Positions 16,619 through 24,359 of a stretch of 64,000 nt of DNA are shown here, one piece after another. The stretch covers positions 248,001-312,000 of the forward strand of contig NZ_JAENHP010000003.1 of NCBI RefSeq assembly GCF_016834655.1. Direction: 5' to 3'. Both the position numbers and the translations under genes were made by a program. Below the pieces are notes generated by a model that was given only the letters and a program-made list of their open reading frames with translations, searched no databases and was not told where the DNA came from. The DNA comes from Paractinoplanes ovalisporus. GTDB lineage: Bacteria; Actinomycetota; Actinomycetes; Mycobacteriales; Micromonosporaceae. The first letter of the stretch is position 1; each line of letters starts with the position of its first letter.

Positions 16619-17104
16619 ATGAAAATCCGCCAAGCCACCGACGACGACGTACAAGCCATCATCCGCATCGGACACGAAACCTGGCCACCCACGTACGCGT
16701 TCGCCGGCGCCGACTACATCGCCCACGGACTCATTAACTGGTGGTCACAAGAAGCCACCGCACGAAGCCTCACCGTCACCACGATGCTGCTCGCCGAAAA
16801 CGACAACCACGACGTCATCGGCCTCGGCAACATCGACCTGCGCGCCGACACCGCCGTCATCTGGAAGCTCTACGTGACACCCGAAGCCCAAGGAACCGGC
16901 GCCGGCTCAGCGCTGCTGACCGAACTGATCACGCTCGCCGGAACCCGCCCGGTGCGCCTGGCCTACGCCGACGGCAACACGCGGGCCGCCGCCTTCTACA
17001 CGGCGCGCGGTTTCACCGAGATCCGCCGCGACCCCAGCGATCACCCTGGATGGCCGGCCAACGTCTGGCTGGAGCGTTCCATCGACAAAATCCCGGGTCG
17101 TTAA
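16619..17104 (+). CDS. GNAT-family N-acetyltransferase
   Basis: This 161-residue protein has the acetyl-CoA-binding motif A in KLYVTPEAQGTGAGSALL (about residues 82-99) and the AAAFYTARGF motif B near residue 123. GGGGGAGG lies 7-8 bases before the ATG. The acyl acceptor is unknown. The stop codon TAA lies inside a dif-like sequence, so the 3' end of the gene and the recombination site overlap. Confidence 0.88.
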   Translation: MKIRQATDDDVQAIIRIGHETWPPTYAFAGADYIAHGLINWWSQEATARSLTVTTMLLAENDNHDVIGLGNIDLRADTAVIWKLYVTPEAQGTGAGSALLTELITLAGTRPVRLAYADGNTRAAAFYTARGFTEIRRDPSDHPGWPANVWLERSIDKIPGR

Positions 17105-17121
17105 TGCACATTATGTCAACT
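17094..17121 (+). other. dif: dif-like XerC/XerD recombination site
   Basis: The 28-bp site reads as an 11-bp left arm CGGGTCGTTAA, a 6-bp centre TGCACA and a right arm TTATGTCAACT. Against Escherichia coli dif it matches at 9 of 11 positions in the XerD arm, 4 of 6 in the centre and about 5 of 11 in the XerC arm. The right arm ACATTATGTCAA is the most conserved part of actinobacterial dif sequences as I recall them. A Xer recombinase gene starts 730 bp to the right, and GC skew and a G-rich polar motif both switch strand here. Whether it is the chromosomal dif or an element's site is inference. Confidence 0.6.
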
Positions 17122-17326
17122 AAAAGTGATCACGGTGGAAGTGGTGCCACCTCGAAAGCCTGAAATTACGCGCCGACGGTCGCCCATCTCCCCGCCGTCG
17201 CGGAAGCCCGTGCCGTAGCGCCGGTTATGCCACCGAGGGCGTCCCGAGGCGCCGCTTGCGATGCAAGGCGGCGGCCGACGGGAAAGTTGCGCCCACGCGT
17301 ACTGGAGACTGATCGTCATCGCCTGT

Positions 17327-17352
17327 GCACCTGCGAGGGTCCTCGCAGGTGC
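17327..17352. repeat. 26-bp perfect palindrome
   Basis: Arms GCACCTGCGAGG and CCTCGCAGGTGC are separated by GT only. It could act as a bidirectional terminator-like hairpin or as a protein site on double-stranded DNA. It lies about 220 bp from the dif-like site. Confidence 0.8.
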
Positions 17353-17652
17353 GGTCCGAGGGCCGGTGCCGGTGCGCACTTCTCTCAGCAGCGATCTCTC
17401 AGGATTTCGACTCTTCGGCGCTCAGCCACTGAGGCAAGATCGGGCCGGCGTCGGCAGCAACGGCCTTTCGGAAGGCCGCATCTCGGCAACTGTATGGCCT
17501 GGGTGACCCGTGGCGTCGCTGAGCATGCCTAGATCGTCTTCTCAGGACCGGGTCGGTACTTGATCGACTTTCCCCGGAGCAGCCGCCCTTACCCCCGCCC
17601 ACCCAGGGGCTTCGGGGTTCAACTTTACGCCGTGTCAAGGGCGGGCCCCGCT

Positions 17653-17695
17653 TCTGTCCACAGGCGGGCGTGGTCGCTTTTCCGGGTTGTCCACA
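17653..17695 (+). other. Pair of DnaA-box-like sequences
   Basis: TTGTCCACA at 17687-17695 matches the high-GC actinomycete DnaA box, and TCTGTCCACA lies at 17653-17662 with the same orientation. Two copies 34 bp apart are too few for an origin. They may be chance or DnaA-titration sites. Confidence 0.35.
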
Positions 17696-17838
17696 GCTCG
17701 GAGCGAACCGACCAGGATTGCGCGTCGCTACGACGGCGCTCGAGCTGGCGGAACGCAACTCCGGTGCGACGCCGATGTGCGCACGACGCATCCACTGAAT
17801 TCGTCTGCGCCCTGACCTCGCCGTATGCCTGTAAATGC

Positions 17839-17853
17839 TGCATAATATGCGAT
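17839..17853 (+). promoter_or_regulatory. Promoter-like -10 of a probably leaderless recombinase transcript
   Basis: CATAAT at 17839-17844 sits about 10 bp before the ATG, which has no ribosome site. This spacing suits a leaderless message. No convincing -35 is visible at 16-19 bp. Confidence 0.35.
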
Positions 17854-18810
17854 ATGCATCAAAACCATGGCTTAACGGTCAGGGAGCTCATCAAGGACTT
17901 TCTGGCGGCACGGGCCACGCGGAAGCCGTCGGTTCACACCCTGCAGGCGTACGAGCGGGATCTGAATCTGATCGTCCGGCTGATCGGCGAAGAGGATGTC
18001 ACTCTCAGTGACCTCTCCCCTCGCTCGCTGCGGGCGGCCTTTGCGACGTTCGCGAGCACGCGTGCCCCGGCGTCGGTGGCGAGGGCGTGGACGTCGTGGA
18101 ATGCGTTCTTCACGTTTCTGGTGACCGAGCAGGTGGTGGCCGGTAATCCGATGTCGGCGGTGGACAAGCCGCGGCTGGCGGCCCACTCCCCTAAGCCGTT
18201 GCGGGGTGAGGACACGCCGGAGCGGCTGTTGGATGCGGTGAGTAAGGCTGATGAGCGGCAGCGGGATCCGTGGCCGGAGCGGGATGTGGCGGTTCTGGCT
18301 CTGGCTCTGTGTGCGGGGCTGCGGTTGTCGGAGTTGCTGGCGTTGCGCGTGGGGTCGTTTCTGGGGCGTCCGGGTGAGCGGCGGGTGGAGGTGGCCGGTA
18401 AGGGTGGGCGGCCGCGGACGGTGCCGGTTGAGCCGGAGCTGGATGCGGTGGTGCAGCGGTATGTGGACAGCCGGCGGGTGCGGTTCGGGCGGGTGCGGCC
18501 GGATGAGGCGTTGATGGTGGATCGGAAGGGTGCTCCCCTGCAGCGTGGTGGTCTGCAGTATCTGGTGAGTTCGTGTTATCGGCGGGCCGGTGTGAATGAC
18601 CGGGTTCCGCGGGGTGCTCAGCTGCATGCGTTGCGGCATACGTTCGCCACGCGGCTGGCTGAGGACGGTGCCAATGCGAGCGAGATCATGCGGTTGCTGG
18701 GGCATGCGTCGTTGGCGACGTCGCAGAACTACATCGAGGTGACGGCGGAACAGCAACGCGCGGCCGTACGGGCGAACCGTACGAACCGCGCGCTGGGAAA
18801 GCTGGGTTAA
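17854..18810 (+). CDS. Xer-type tyrosine recombinase
   Basis: This 318-residue protein has an N-terminal SAM-like core-binding domain (about 5-95) and a catalytic domain. The catalytic arginine is in CAGLRLSELLAL, a Lys in GKGGRPRTVP, HALRHTFATRL gives HxxR, and GHASLATSQNY gives the His and the nucleophilic Tyr. It has the size and layout of XerC/XerD, which resolve chromosome dimers at dif, rather than of a phage integrase with an extra arm-binding domain. It stands alone between a dif-like site and the ohr locus. Its codon third positions are strongly G-rich, unlike the C-rich genes just to the left. Confidence 0.85.
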   Translation: MHQNHGLTVRELIKDFLAARATRKPSVHTLQAYERDLNLIVRLIGEEDVTLSDLSPRSLRAAFATFASTRAPASVARAWTSWNAFFTFLVTEQVVAGNPMSAVDKPRLAAHSPKPLRGEDTPERLLDAVSKADERQRDPWPERDVAVLALALCAGLRLSELLALRVGSFLGRPGERRVEVAGKGGRPRTVPVEPELDAVVQRYVDSRRVRFGRVRPDEALMVDRKGAPLQRGGLQYLVSSCYRRAGVNDRVPRGAQLHALRHTFATRLAEDGANASEIMRLLGHASLATSQNYIEVTAEQQRAAVRANRTNRALGKLG

Positions 18811-18827
18811 GGGGTAAGCGAAGGAGG

Positions 18828-19253
18828 TCAGGCGACCGAGAGCTTGACGTCGATGTTGCCGCGGGTGGCGTTGCTGTAGGGGCAGACCTGGTGGGCGGCT
18901 TCGATGAGTTTCTGGGCGGTGGCGTCGTCGACGCCGGCGAGTTCGGCTTCGATGGTGGCGTTGAGCTGGAAGCCGGGGGTGCCGTCGGTCTTGGGGCCGA
19001 TGCCGACGTCGACGGTGATGGCGGTGTCGGTGAGTTCGATCTTCTCGTTGCGGGCGACGAGTTTGAGGGCGCCGTGGAAGCAGGCGGCGTAGCCGGCGGC
19101 GAAGAGCTGTTCGGGGTTGCTGTGGGCGCCGCCGGGGCCGCCCATTTCCTTGGGGACGGCGAGGTCGAAGTCGAGGACGCCGTCGCTGGAGCGGACGTGG
19201 CCGTTGCGGCCGTCTCCGCTGGCGGTGGCGGAGGCGGTGTAGATCGCCGACAT
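18828..19253 (-). CDS. ohr: Organic hydroperoxide resistance protein Ohr
   Basis: This 141-residue OsmC-fold thiol peroxidase has the two redox cysteines Cys58 (GYAACFHGAL) and Cys124 (QVCPYSNATRGN). It reduces organic and lipid hydroperoxides in the cytoplasm using lipoylated proteins in the known family. It lies 11 bp after its MarR-type regulator in one operon, which is the classical ohrR-ohr arrangement. Length and motifs are complete. Confidence 0.95.
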   Translation of the reverse strand: MSAIYTASATASGDGRNGHVRSSDGVLDFDLAVPKEMGGPGGAHSNPEQLFAAGYAACFHGALKLVARNEKIELTDTAITVDVGIGPKTDGTPGFQLNATIEAELAGVDDATAQKLIEAAHQVCPYSNATRGNIDVKLSVA

Positions 19254-19264
19254 GGTTCTCCTTC

Positions 19265-19690
19265 TCAGTTGATGGCGTCGCGGAAGCGGGCCAGCAGGTG
19301 GGTGAGTTGGTGGAATTCGGTTTCGGTGAGGTTGACGGCGCAGGCGATGCGGGCCGGCAGGTCGCTGAGCTCGTCGCGGAGTCGCATACCCGTTTCGGTG
19401 GTGTCAATGACGACCGTGCGCTCGTCGGTGCTCCCCCGCGTGCGGCTGACGTGTCCTGCGGCTTCGAGCCTTTTGAGCAGGGGCGAGAGGGTGCCGCTGT
19501 CGAGGTTGAGCTGTTTGCCGAGGTCGCGGACGGTGGTGGGTCCGTTGTCCCAGAGGGCGACCAGGACGATGAGCTGGGGGTAGGTGAGGCCGTGGGGTTC
19601 GAGGATGGGGCGGTAGACGGCGGTCATGGCGCGGCTGGCTGCGTACAGCTGGAAGCAGACCATCTGTTCGAGCGTGCTGGGCGTGACCAT
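19265..19690 (-). CDS. ohrR: MarR-family peroxide sensor OhrR
   Basis: This 141-residue winged-helix regulator carries the N-terminal sensing Cys12 (QMVCFQLYAASR), with Tyr residues in YRPILEPHGLTY as in OhrR. Oxidation of the cysteine by organic hydroperoxide releases the operator. I chose the ATG of MVTPSTLEQ over an upstream start seven codons earlier. A perfect inverted repeat lies 16 bp upstream of the ATG. The gene leads the ohrR-ohr operon. Confidence 0.93.
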   Translation of the reverse strand: MVTPSTLEQMVCFQLYAASRAMTAVYRPILEPHGLTYPQLIVLVALWDNGPTTVRDLGKQLNLDSGTLSPLLKRLEAAGHVSRTRGSTDERTVVIDTTETGMRLRDELSDLPARIACAVNLTETEFHQLTHLLARFRDAIN

Positions 19691-19705
19691 GGCGAGAACG
19701 ATAGT

Positions 19706-19722
19706 GCACAACTAAGTTGTGC
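19706..19722. promoter_or_regulatory. OhrR operator
   Basis: A perfect palindrome GCACAAC-TAA-GTTGTGC lies directly upstream of ohrR. Its size and position fit an autoregulatory MarR/OhrR site. It also lies upstream of the divergent acetyltransferase gene, which may be co-regulated. Confidence 0.8.
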
Positions 19723-19770
19723 GCAATTGGAGTGTGGTGTTGGTCGCAACTCTGTGTGATCCTTGCCGGC

Positions 19771-20310
19771 GTGCCGGATATCCGTTTCGTACAGCTCTCC
19801 CCCGCCGCGTTGTCGGCGTTGATCGCTGGTGACCTGGCCGCGGCCAGTGCCGCCGCGGGTGCCCCGCTGAGCCGATACCTGGTGGATGAGGCCTGGTTGT
19901 GGCGTGTGCGGCTGGCCGAGATCGAGCAGGATCCGGCGGCTGCGGAGTGGATCGCGCGGGCCGCGGTGGCCGAGCCGGAGGGTGTAACTGTCGGTCACGG
20001 AGGGTTTCACGGGCCGCCGGATGAGAACGGCGTGGTGGAGGTTGCCTATTCGGTGGCGCCCGAGCATCGGCGGAAGGGCTATGCGAAGGCGATGCTGCGC
20101 TCGTTGCTGGAGCGGGCCGACGCCGATCCGCGGGTGACGGCCGTACGGGCGAGCATCCGCCCCGACAACGTGGGCTCACGGGCCACCATCGCCGGGTTCG
20201 GGTTCCGGAAGATCGGCGAGCAGTGGGACCCGGAGGACGGCCTGGAGGACGTCTTCATGCGCCTAAAAAAACACAGTCAGCGGTCTAGCTGGACGACTAA
20301 GGGCAGGTGA
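19771..20310 (+). CDS. GNAT-family N-acetyltransferase
   Basis: This 179-residue acetyltransferase has motif A in YSVAPEHRRKGYAKAMLRSLL (about residues 93-113) and GSRATIAGFGFRKIG near residue 140. The chosen GTG (MPDIRFVQLSP) fits the usual N-terminus; the longer frame adds an unrelated leader. The last 34 bp overlap the 3' end of the convergent nuclease gene. The substrate is unknown; peptidyl or small-molecule amines are typical. Confidence 0.82.
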   Translation: MPDIRFVQLSPAALSALIAGDLAAASAAAGAPLSRYLVDEAWLWRVRLAEIEQDPAAAEWIARAAVAEPEGVTVGHGGFHGPPDENGVVEVAYSVAPEHRRKGYAKAMLRSLLERADADPRVTAVRASIRPDNVGSRATIAGFGFRKIGEQWDPEDGLEDVFMRLKKHSQRSSWTTKGR

Positions 20311-21050
20311 TCGGAGACCGGGGGCCGGCTGGTGGACACCTGGACGACCCGGCCCAGGGCGGAGAGGCCCCGCGGGTCGGCCAGGACGTGGTCGAGCTGG
20401 GCGCGGGGCATGGGGCTGGGGAAGGTGGCGGCCCGGCCGAGGGTTTTCCAGCCGGTGACGGCGCGGACGGGCCGGGCGGGCATGTTGAGGTCTCCGAGCA
20501 GCACGCGGGGTGCGGGCAGGGCTCTCAGGGCCCGTACGGCGTGGCGCAGTTGCCGCAGGTTCCAGCCGGGGACGAAGGACAGGTGGGTGGTCGCCACCGT
20601 CATGGGTCCGCGGGGCGTGTCGAGGACGGCGGCGAGCAGCACCCGGGGTTCGTCCTTGAGCAGCCGTAGCCCGTTGTCGGGGTCGTAGATGGGTGAGCGC
20701 ATGGGGGCGCCGGGCAGGGTGGTGACCTGCCAGCGGGTGACCGGGTAGCGGCTGACCAGGGCGATGCCGTAGAGGGGGTGTTCGTTGTCGTCGTCGCTGC
20801 GCCAGGGTTGCCACGTCTCCCCCGGTGTGCCGACGACGGCGGCGGCGAAGCGGTGGACGGGGGCGCCGAGGGCGTCGGCGGCGATGGCGGTGAGGTCGAG
20901 CAGGCCGCTGCGGGGCTGGGCCTTGTCGACCTCCTGCAGTCCGAGGACGTCGGCGTCGAGGTCGGCGACGGCGGTGGCGACCCGGTCGGCGTGTACCGTG
21001 CCGTCGGACAGCGATCTGCCGTGCAACAGGTTGAAGGTGGCCAGGCGCAC
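20277..21050 (-). CDS. Endonuclease/exonuclease/phosphatase family protein
   Basis: This 257-residue EEP-fold metal-dependent hydrolase has MRLATFNLLHGR (catalytic Asn), GLQEVD (metal Glu), TTHLSF, LLGDLNM and SDHLPLV at the C-terminus, so all five catalytic boxes are present. No signal peptide is visible, so it is cytoplasmic. Targets in the family range from DNA to phosphoinositides, and none can be chosen here. Confidence 0.85.
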   Translation of the reverse strand: MRLATFNLLHGRSLSDGTVHADRVATAVADLDADVLGLQEVDKAQPRSGLLDLTAIAADALGAPVHRFAAAVVGTPGETWQPWRSDDDNEHPLYGIALVSRYPVTRWQVTTLPGAPMRSPIYDPDNGLRLLKDEPRVLLAAVLDTPRGPMTVATTHLSFVPGWNLRQLRHAVRALRALPAPRVLLGDLNMPARPVRAVTGWKTLGRAATFPSPMPRAQLDHVLADPRGLSALGRVVQVSTSRPPVSDHLPLVVQLDR

Positions 21051-21079
21051 GAGATACGACCCTAACGAATCCGGGAGTG

Positions 21080-21172
21080 ATGGTGTTCATCAAGGCGCTC
21101 TGCTGCTCAGTGATGATCTTCATCGCAGTGGCGGCGGTCGGGATCTGGTTGCAGCGTCGCCGCGGCCGATAA
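21080..21172 (+). CDS. Candidate 30-residue single-span membrane protein
   Basis: The ORF reads MVFIKALCCSVMIF, continues with a hydrophobic stretch and ends QRRRGR before TAA. It would place a single helix with a basic cytoplasmic tail in the membrane. GGGAG sits 2 bases before the ATG or 5 before an in-frame GTG (21083). It ends 7 bp before the next gene, so it may be the first gene of that operon. There is no family evidence. Confidence 0.4.
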   Translation: MVFIKALCCSVMIFIAVAAVGIWLQRRRGR

Positions 21173-21179
21173 TGCGGGC

Positions 21180-21641
21180 ATGACTGAGGATCTGATCGCC
21201 GAGTTGCAGGCCCAGGAGGCCGAGCTCGAGCTGACCCGTTTCGACAACACCGACGCGTGGCGGCTGGGGAGTCTGCTGGTGGAGCTGGCCACGCAGCGGT
21301 CGTTGCCGGTGGCGGTCGACATCCGGCGTGGGGCGCAGCAGCTGTTTCATGCGGGGTTGCCGGGCAGTGTGGCCGACAACGACCGGTGGATCGAGCGCAA
21401 GGTGCGGGTGGTGGAGCGGTACGGGGTTTCGTCGTATCTGGTGGGGCGTCGTCTGGCCGCCAAGGGGCAGGAGCTGGACGCCGGCATGGGTGTGGACCCG
21501 GCCGACTACGCCGCTCATGGGGGTGCGTTCCCGATCCGCATCCGCGATGTCGGGGTGGTGGGTGTGGTGACGGTGTCGGGGCTGCCGCAGGCCGAGGATC
21601 ACGCGCTGGTGGTGGAGGCGCTGCGGGCGTTTCGCTCGTAG
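21180..21641 (+). CDS. Heme-degrading-domain (UPF0303/HbpS-GlcG-like) protein
   Basis: This 153-residue protein matches the UPF0303 group of the HbpS/GlcG fold: DAWRLGSLLVELA, VAVDIRRGAQQLF, DNDRWIERKVRVVERYG and AHGGAFPIRI. Members form octamers and some bind heme or cobalamin, but the cellular role is unsettled. It lies 46 bp before the epimerase gene. Confidence 0.8.
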   Translation: MTEDLIAELQAQEAELELTRFDNTDAWRLGSLLVELATQRSLPVAVDIRRGAQQLFHAGLPGSVADNDRWIERKVRVVERYGVSSYLVGRRLAAKGQELDAGMGVDPADYAAHGGAFPIRIRDVGVVGVVTVSGLPQAEDHALVVEALRAFRS

Positions 21642-21687
21642 CGAGAAAACCTTCCCTGTTGCGTACGGGGGAAGGCAGTGTCGGCGC

Positions 21688-22647
21688 ATGAGAGTGCTGA
21701 TCCTGGGCGGGTCCGGCTTCGTGGGCCGTTGTGTCGCCGACGAGGCCGTGGGCCGGGGCTGTGACGTGACCGTGTTCAACCGTGGGTCGAAGGCGGCGCC
21801 CGAAGGGGTGACGGTGCTGACCGGGGACCGTCTCGGTGACCTGTCGGCGCTGGAGACAGGCACGTGGGATGCCGTGGTGGACACGTGGTCGGCTCAGGGT
21901 GAGGCGGTGCGGCGTACGGCCGGGCTGCTCAGCGGGCGGGCCGGGCATTACACATACGTGTCGAGCCGGTCGGTGTACGCCGGCACCGAACGTGAGAAGG
22001 CCGAGGACGCTCCCCTGGTCGCCGGCACCGAGGAGGGTTATGCCGGGGACAAGCTGCGCGGCGAGCTCGGCGTGCGGGTGTTCGACGGTCCGGTGCTGCT
22101 GGGGCGGGCGGGGCTGATCCTGGGCCCGTACGAGGACATCGGTCGTCTCCCGTGGTGGCTGAACCGGCTCGCCCGGGGTGGCCCGACGCTGGCGCCGGGG
22201 CCGCGGGAGCTGCCGTTGCAGTACATCGACGCCCGCGACCTGGCGATCTTCCTGCTGGACGCGGCCGGCCGTGGCGTCGGGGGCCCGTTCGATCTGGTCA
22301 GCCGGTCCGGGCACACCACCATGGGCGAGTTCCTGGAGGTGGCGGCCGAGGTGACCGGCGGTCGGGCGCAGCTGCGCTGGACGAGCCCGGAGGTCGTCAC
22401 GGCGGCCGGGATCGAGCCGTGGACGCAGCTGCCGGTGTGGTTGCCGCCCGGCGAGCTGCACACGTTCCTGCACGGCGGGGACGTCTCCAAGGCGTACGGG
22501 GAAGGTCTGGTCTGCCGTCCCGTGCGCGCCACGATCGAGGACACGTGGGCGTGGCTGCGCAGCCTGCCCGGGGATGCGCCGCAGCGCGCGGACCGGCCCC
22601 AGGTGGGTCTGGACCCGCAGGTGGAGGCGAAGGTGTTAGGCGAGTAG
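21688..22647 (+). CDS. NAD-dependent epimerase/dehydratase (extended SDR)
   Basis: This 319-residue protein has the Rossmann motif GGSGFVG at residues 7-13, a Ser in YVSSRSVYAG and a YxxxK-like YAGDK near residue 117. It resembles reductases of the isoflavone-reductase/epimerase mixed group rather than sugar-nucleotide epimerases. The 3' end overlaps the convergent ammonia-lyase gene by 12 bp. The substrate is unknown. Confidence 0.8.
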   Translation: MRVLILGGSGFVGRCVADEAVGRGCDVTVFNRGSKAAPEGVTVLTGDRLGDLSALETGTWDAVVDTWSAQGEAVRRTAGLLSGRAGHYTYVSSRSVYAGTEREKAEDAPLVAGTEEGYAGDKLRGELGVRVFDGPVLLGRAGLILGPYEDIGRLPWWLNRLARGGPTLAPGPRELPLQYIDARDLAIFLLDAAGRGVGGPFDLVSRSGHTTMGEFLEVAAEVTGGRAQLRWTSPEVVTAAGIEPWTQLPVWLPPGELHTFLHGGDVSKAYGEGLVCRPVRATIEDTWAWLRSLPGDAPQRADRPQVGLDPQVEAKVLGE

Positions 22648-23583
22648 CTCGGCCAGGCGGGCCGCGCCCACGTTGCCGCCCGAGATGATCACGCCGATGC
22701 GCTGCCGGGCGTCCAGTTTGCCGGCGAGCAGGGCGGCCAGGCCGGTGGCGCCGCTGGGTTCCATGACGAGTTTGAGGTGGTCGACGGCGAAGCGCAGGGC
22801 GTCGCGGATCTCGGCGTCGCTGACCAGCACGATCTCGTCGACGAGCTGTTTGTTGATGCTGAAGGTGAGTTCGCCGGGGATGGGGGCGGCCTGCCCGTCG
22901 GCGATGGTGCGCGGCACCGGGATGCTGACCCGTTCCCCGGCCTGCAGGGACAGGTAGGTGTCGTTGCCGGCTTCGGGTTCGACGCCGGTGACGCGGATGC
23001 CGGGTTGCAGGCCCTTGGCGGCGACGGCGCTGCCGGCGATGAGCCCGCCCCCGCCGACCGGGACCAGGATGGTGTCGAGGTCGCCGACCTCTTCGAGCAG
23101 TTCCAGGGCGGCGGTGCCCTGCCCGGCGATGACGTCCGGGTGCTCATACGGGGGGATGAGGGTGAGCCCGCGGTCGGCGGCGAGCTGCCGGCCGATCTCT
23201 TCCCGGTCGCCGGTGTACCGGTCGTAGGTGATGATCTCGGCGCCGTACCCGGCGACGGCGTCGAGTTTCGAGCGGGGTGTGTCCTCGGGCATGACGATCA
23301 CGGCGGTGGTGCCGAGTTCACGGGCGGCCAGGGCGACGGCCTGGGCGTGGTTGCCCGACGAGTAGGCGGCGATGCCCCGGGCGATCTGGTCGGGGCTGAG
23401 TTTGCGGATGGCGTTGTAGGCCCCGCGGAACTTGAACGCGCCGATGCGTTGCAGGTTTTCGGCTTTGAGGAAGACCTGCGCCCCCGTACGGGTGTCGAGG
23501 GTGCGCGACCGGATGACCGGGGTGTGGTGGGCGATGCCGTCGAGGCGTTTGGCCGCGTCCCGGACGTCCAGCAAGGTCACCAT
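22636..23583 (-). CDS. PLP-dependent threonine/serine ammonia-lyase-like enzyme
   Basis: This 315-residue fold-type II PLP enzyme has the Schiff-base lysine Lys51 (GAFKFRGAYNAI), SSGNHAQ for the carboxylate, VGGGGLIAG for the phosphate and SGGNVG near the C-terminus. There is no C-terminal ACT domain, so it is the short, catabolic threonine dehydratase/serine racemase/hydroxyaspartate dehydratase type. It probably deaminates threonine or serine to the 2-oxoacid and ammonia. It is monocistronic. Confidence 0.85.
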   Translation of the reverse strand: MVTLLDVRDAAKRLDGIAHHTPVIRSRTLDTRTGAQVFLKAENLQRIGAFKFRGAYNAIRKLSPDQIARGIAAYSSGNHAQAVALAARELGTTAVIVMPEDTPRSKLDAVAGYGAEIITYDRYTGDREEIGRQLAADRGLTLIPPYEHPDVIAGQGTAALELLEEVGDLDTILVPVGGGGLIAGSAVAAKGLQPGIRVTGVEPEAGNDTYLSLQAGERVSIPVPRTIADGQAAPIPGELTFSINKQLVDEIVLVSDAEIRDALRFAVDHLKLVMEPSGATGLAALLAGKLDARQRIGVIISGGNVGAARLAELLA

Positions 23584-23627
23584 AAGTCGTTTCCCCTCGT
23601 TCGTGTGGCCGCGTACCGTGCGCGTCG

Positions 23628-24359
23628 ATGACGCTATCCCATGATTCCCAGGGTTCCGGTCCGGTGGTCGTGCTGCTGCATTCGACGGTATGCGACCGCC
23701 GCATGTGGGATCCGGTGGTGCTGCCCGGGTTCCGGCTGCTGCGCTGTGACCTGCCCGGCTATGGCGGCTCCCCCGTGCTGCCGGCGCCGTTCGACACCGC
23801 CGCCGAGGTGCTGGCCCTGGCCGGTGACGGCCCGGTGGCGCTGGTCGGCTCGTCCGGCGGCGGCCTGGTCGCGCTCGAGATCGCCGCGCGGTGGCCGTCG
23901 CGGGTGCCGGCCCTGGCTCTGCTGTGCACGGCGTCGCCCACGTTGAACCCGTCGCCGGCGTTGCGGGAGTTGTGGGCGCAGGAGAACGCGTTGCTGGACG
24001 CGGGTGACGTCGAGGGGGCGACGGCCCTGAACGTGCGGACGTGGGTGGGGCCGCGGGCTCCCGACGCCGTACGGGCTCAGGTGGCCGACATGCAGCGGCA
24101 CGCGTTCGAGGTGCAGCTGGCCGCCGGTGACGTCGACGAGTTCGAGGCCGAGTGGTCCCTCGACGCGATCACCGCGCCTGCCCTGCTGGTGTCCGGCGCC
24201 CACGACCTGCCCGACTTCCGTGAGGTCGCCGCCGGTCTGGCCACCCGCCTGCCCGAGGCTCGGCACGTCGAGCTCGACTGGGCGGGTCACCTGCCCGTTG
24301 TGGAAGACCCGGCCCCGGTCAACGCCCTGCTGTTCGACTTCCTGTCCCGCCACCGGTAG
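23628..24359 (+). CDS. Alpha/beta hydrolase
   Basis: This 243-residue protein has an HSTVCDRRMW oxyanion region, the nucleophile elbow GSSGGG near residue 79, an acid in SGAHD and a terminal His in WAGHLP. It is a soluble esterase or C-C hydrolase of unknown substrate. It starts 45 bp from the divergent ammonia-lyase. Its 3' end overlaps the VanZ-like gene by 73 bp in convergent orientation. Confidence 0.82.
   Translation: MTLSHDSQGSGPVVVLLHSTVCDRRMWDPVVLPGFRLLRCDLPGYGGSPVLPAPFDTAAEVLALAGDGPVALVGSSGGGLVALEIAARWPSRVPALALLCTASPTLNPSPALRELWAQENALLDAGDVEGATALNVRTWVGPRAPDAVRAQVADMQRHAFEVQLAAGDVDEFEAEWSLDAITAPALLVSGAHDLPDFREVAAGLATRLPEARHVELDWAGHLPVVEDPAPVNALLFDFLSRHR

Larger units (their letters stand above)
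17125..17853. other. Non-coding gap of about 730 bp around the skew switch
   Basis: No frame here has convincing coding character. Short ORFs on both strands lack ribosome sites and domain patterns, and the DNA is visibly less GC-rich than its neighbours. It holds a 26-bp perfect palindrome, two DnaA-box-like words and, at its right end, an AT-rich promoter-like stretch before the recombinase gene. Remnants of a lost gene cannot be excluded. Confidence 0.6.

Noticed and set aside
17836..17863. Second dif-like site at the recombinase start
   Set aside because: GCATAATATGCGATATGCAT has a partial XerC-like arm (GCATAA), but the XerD arm is poor. It is better explained as a promoter -10 region.
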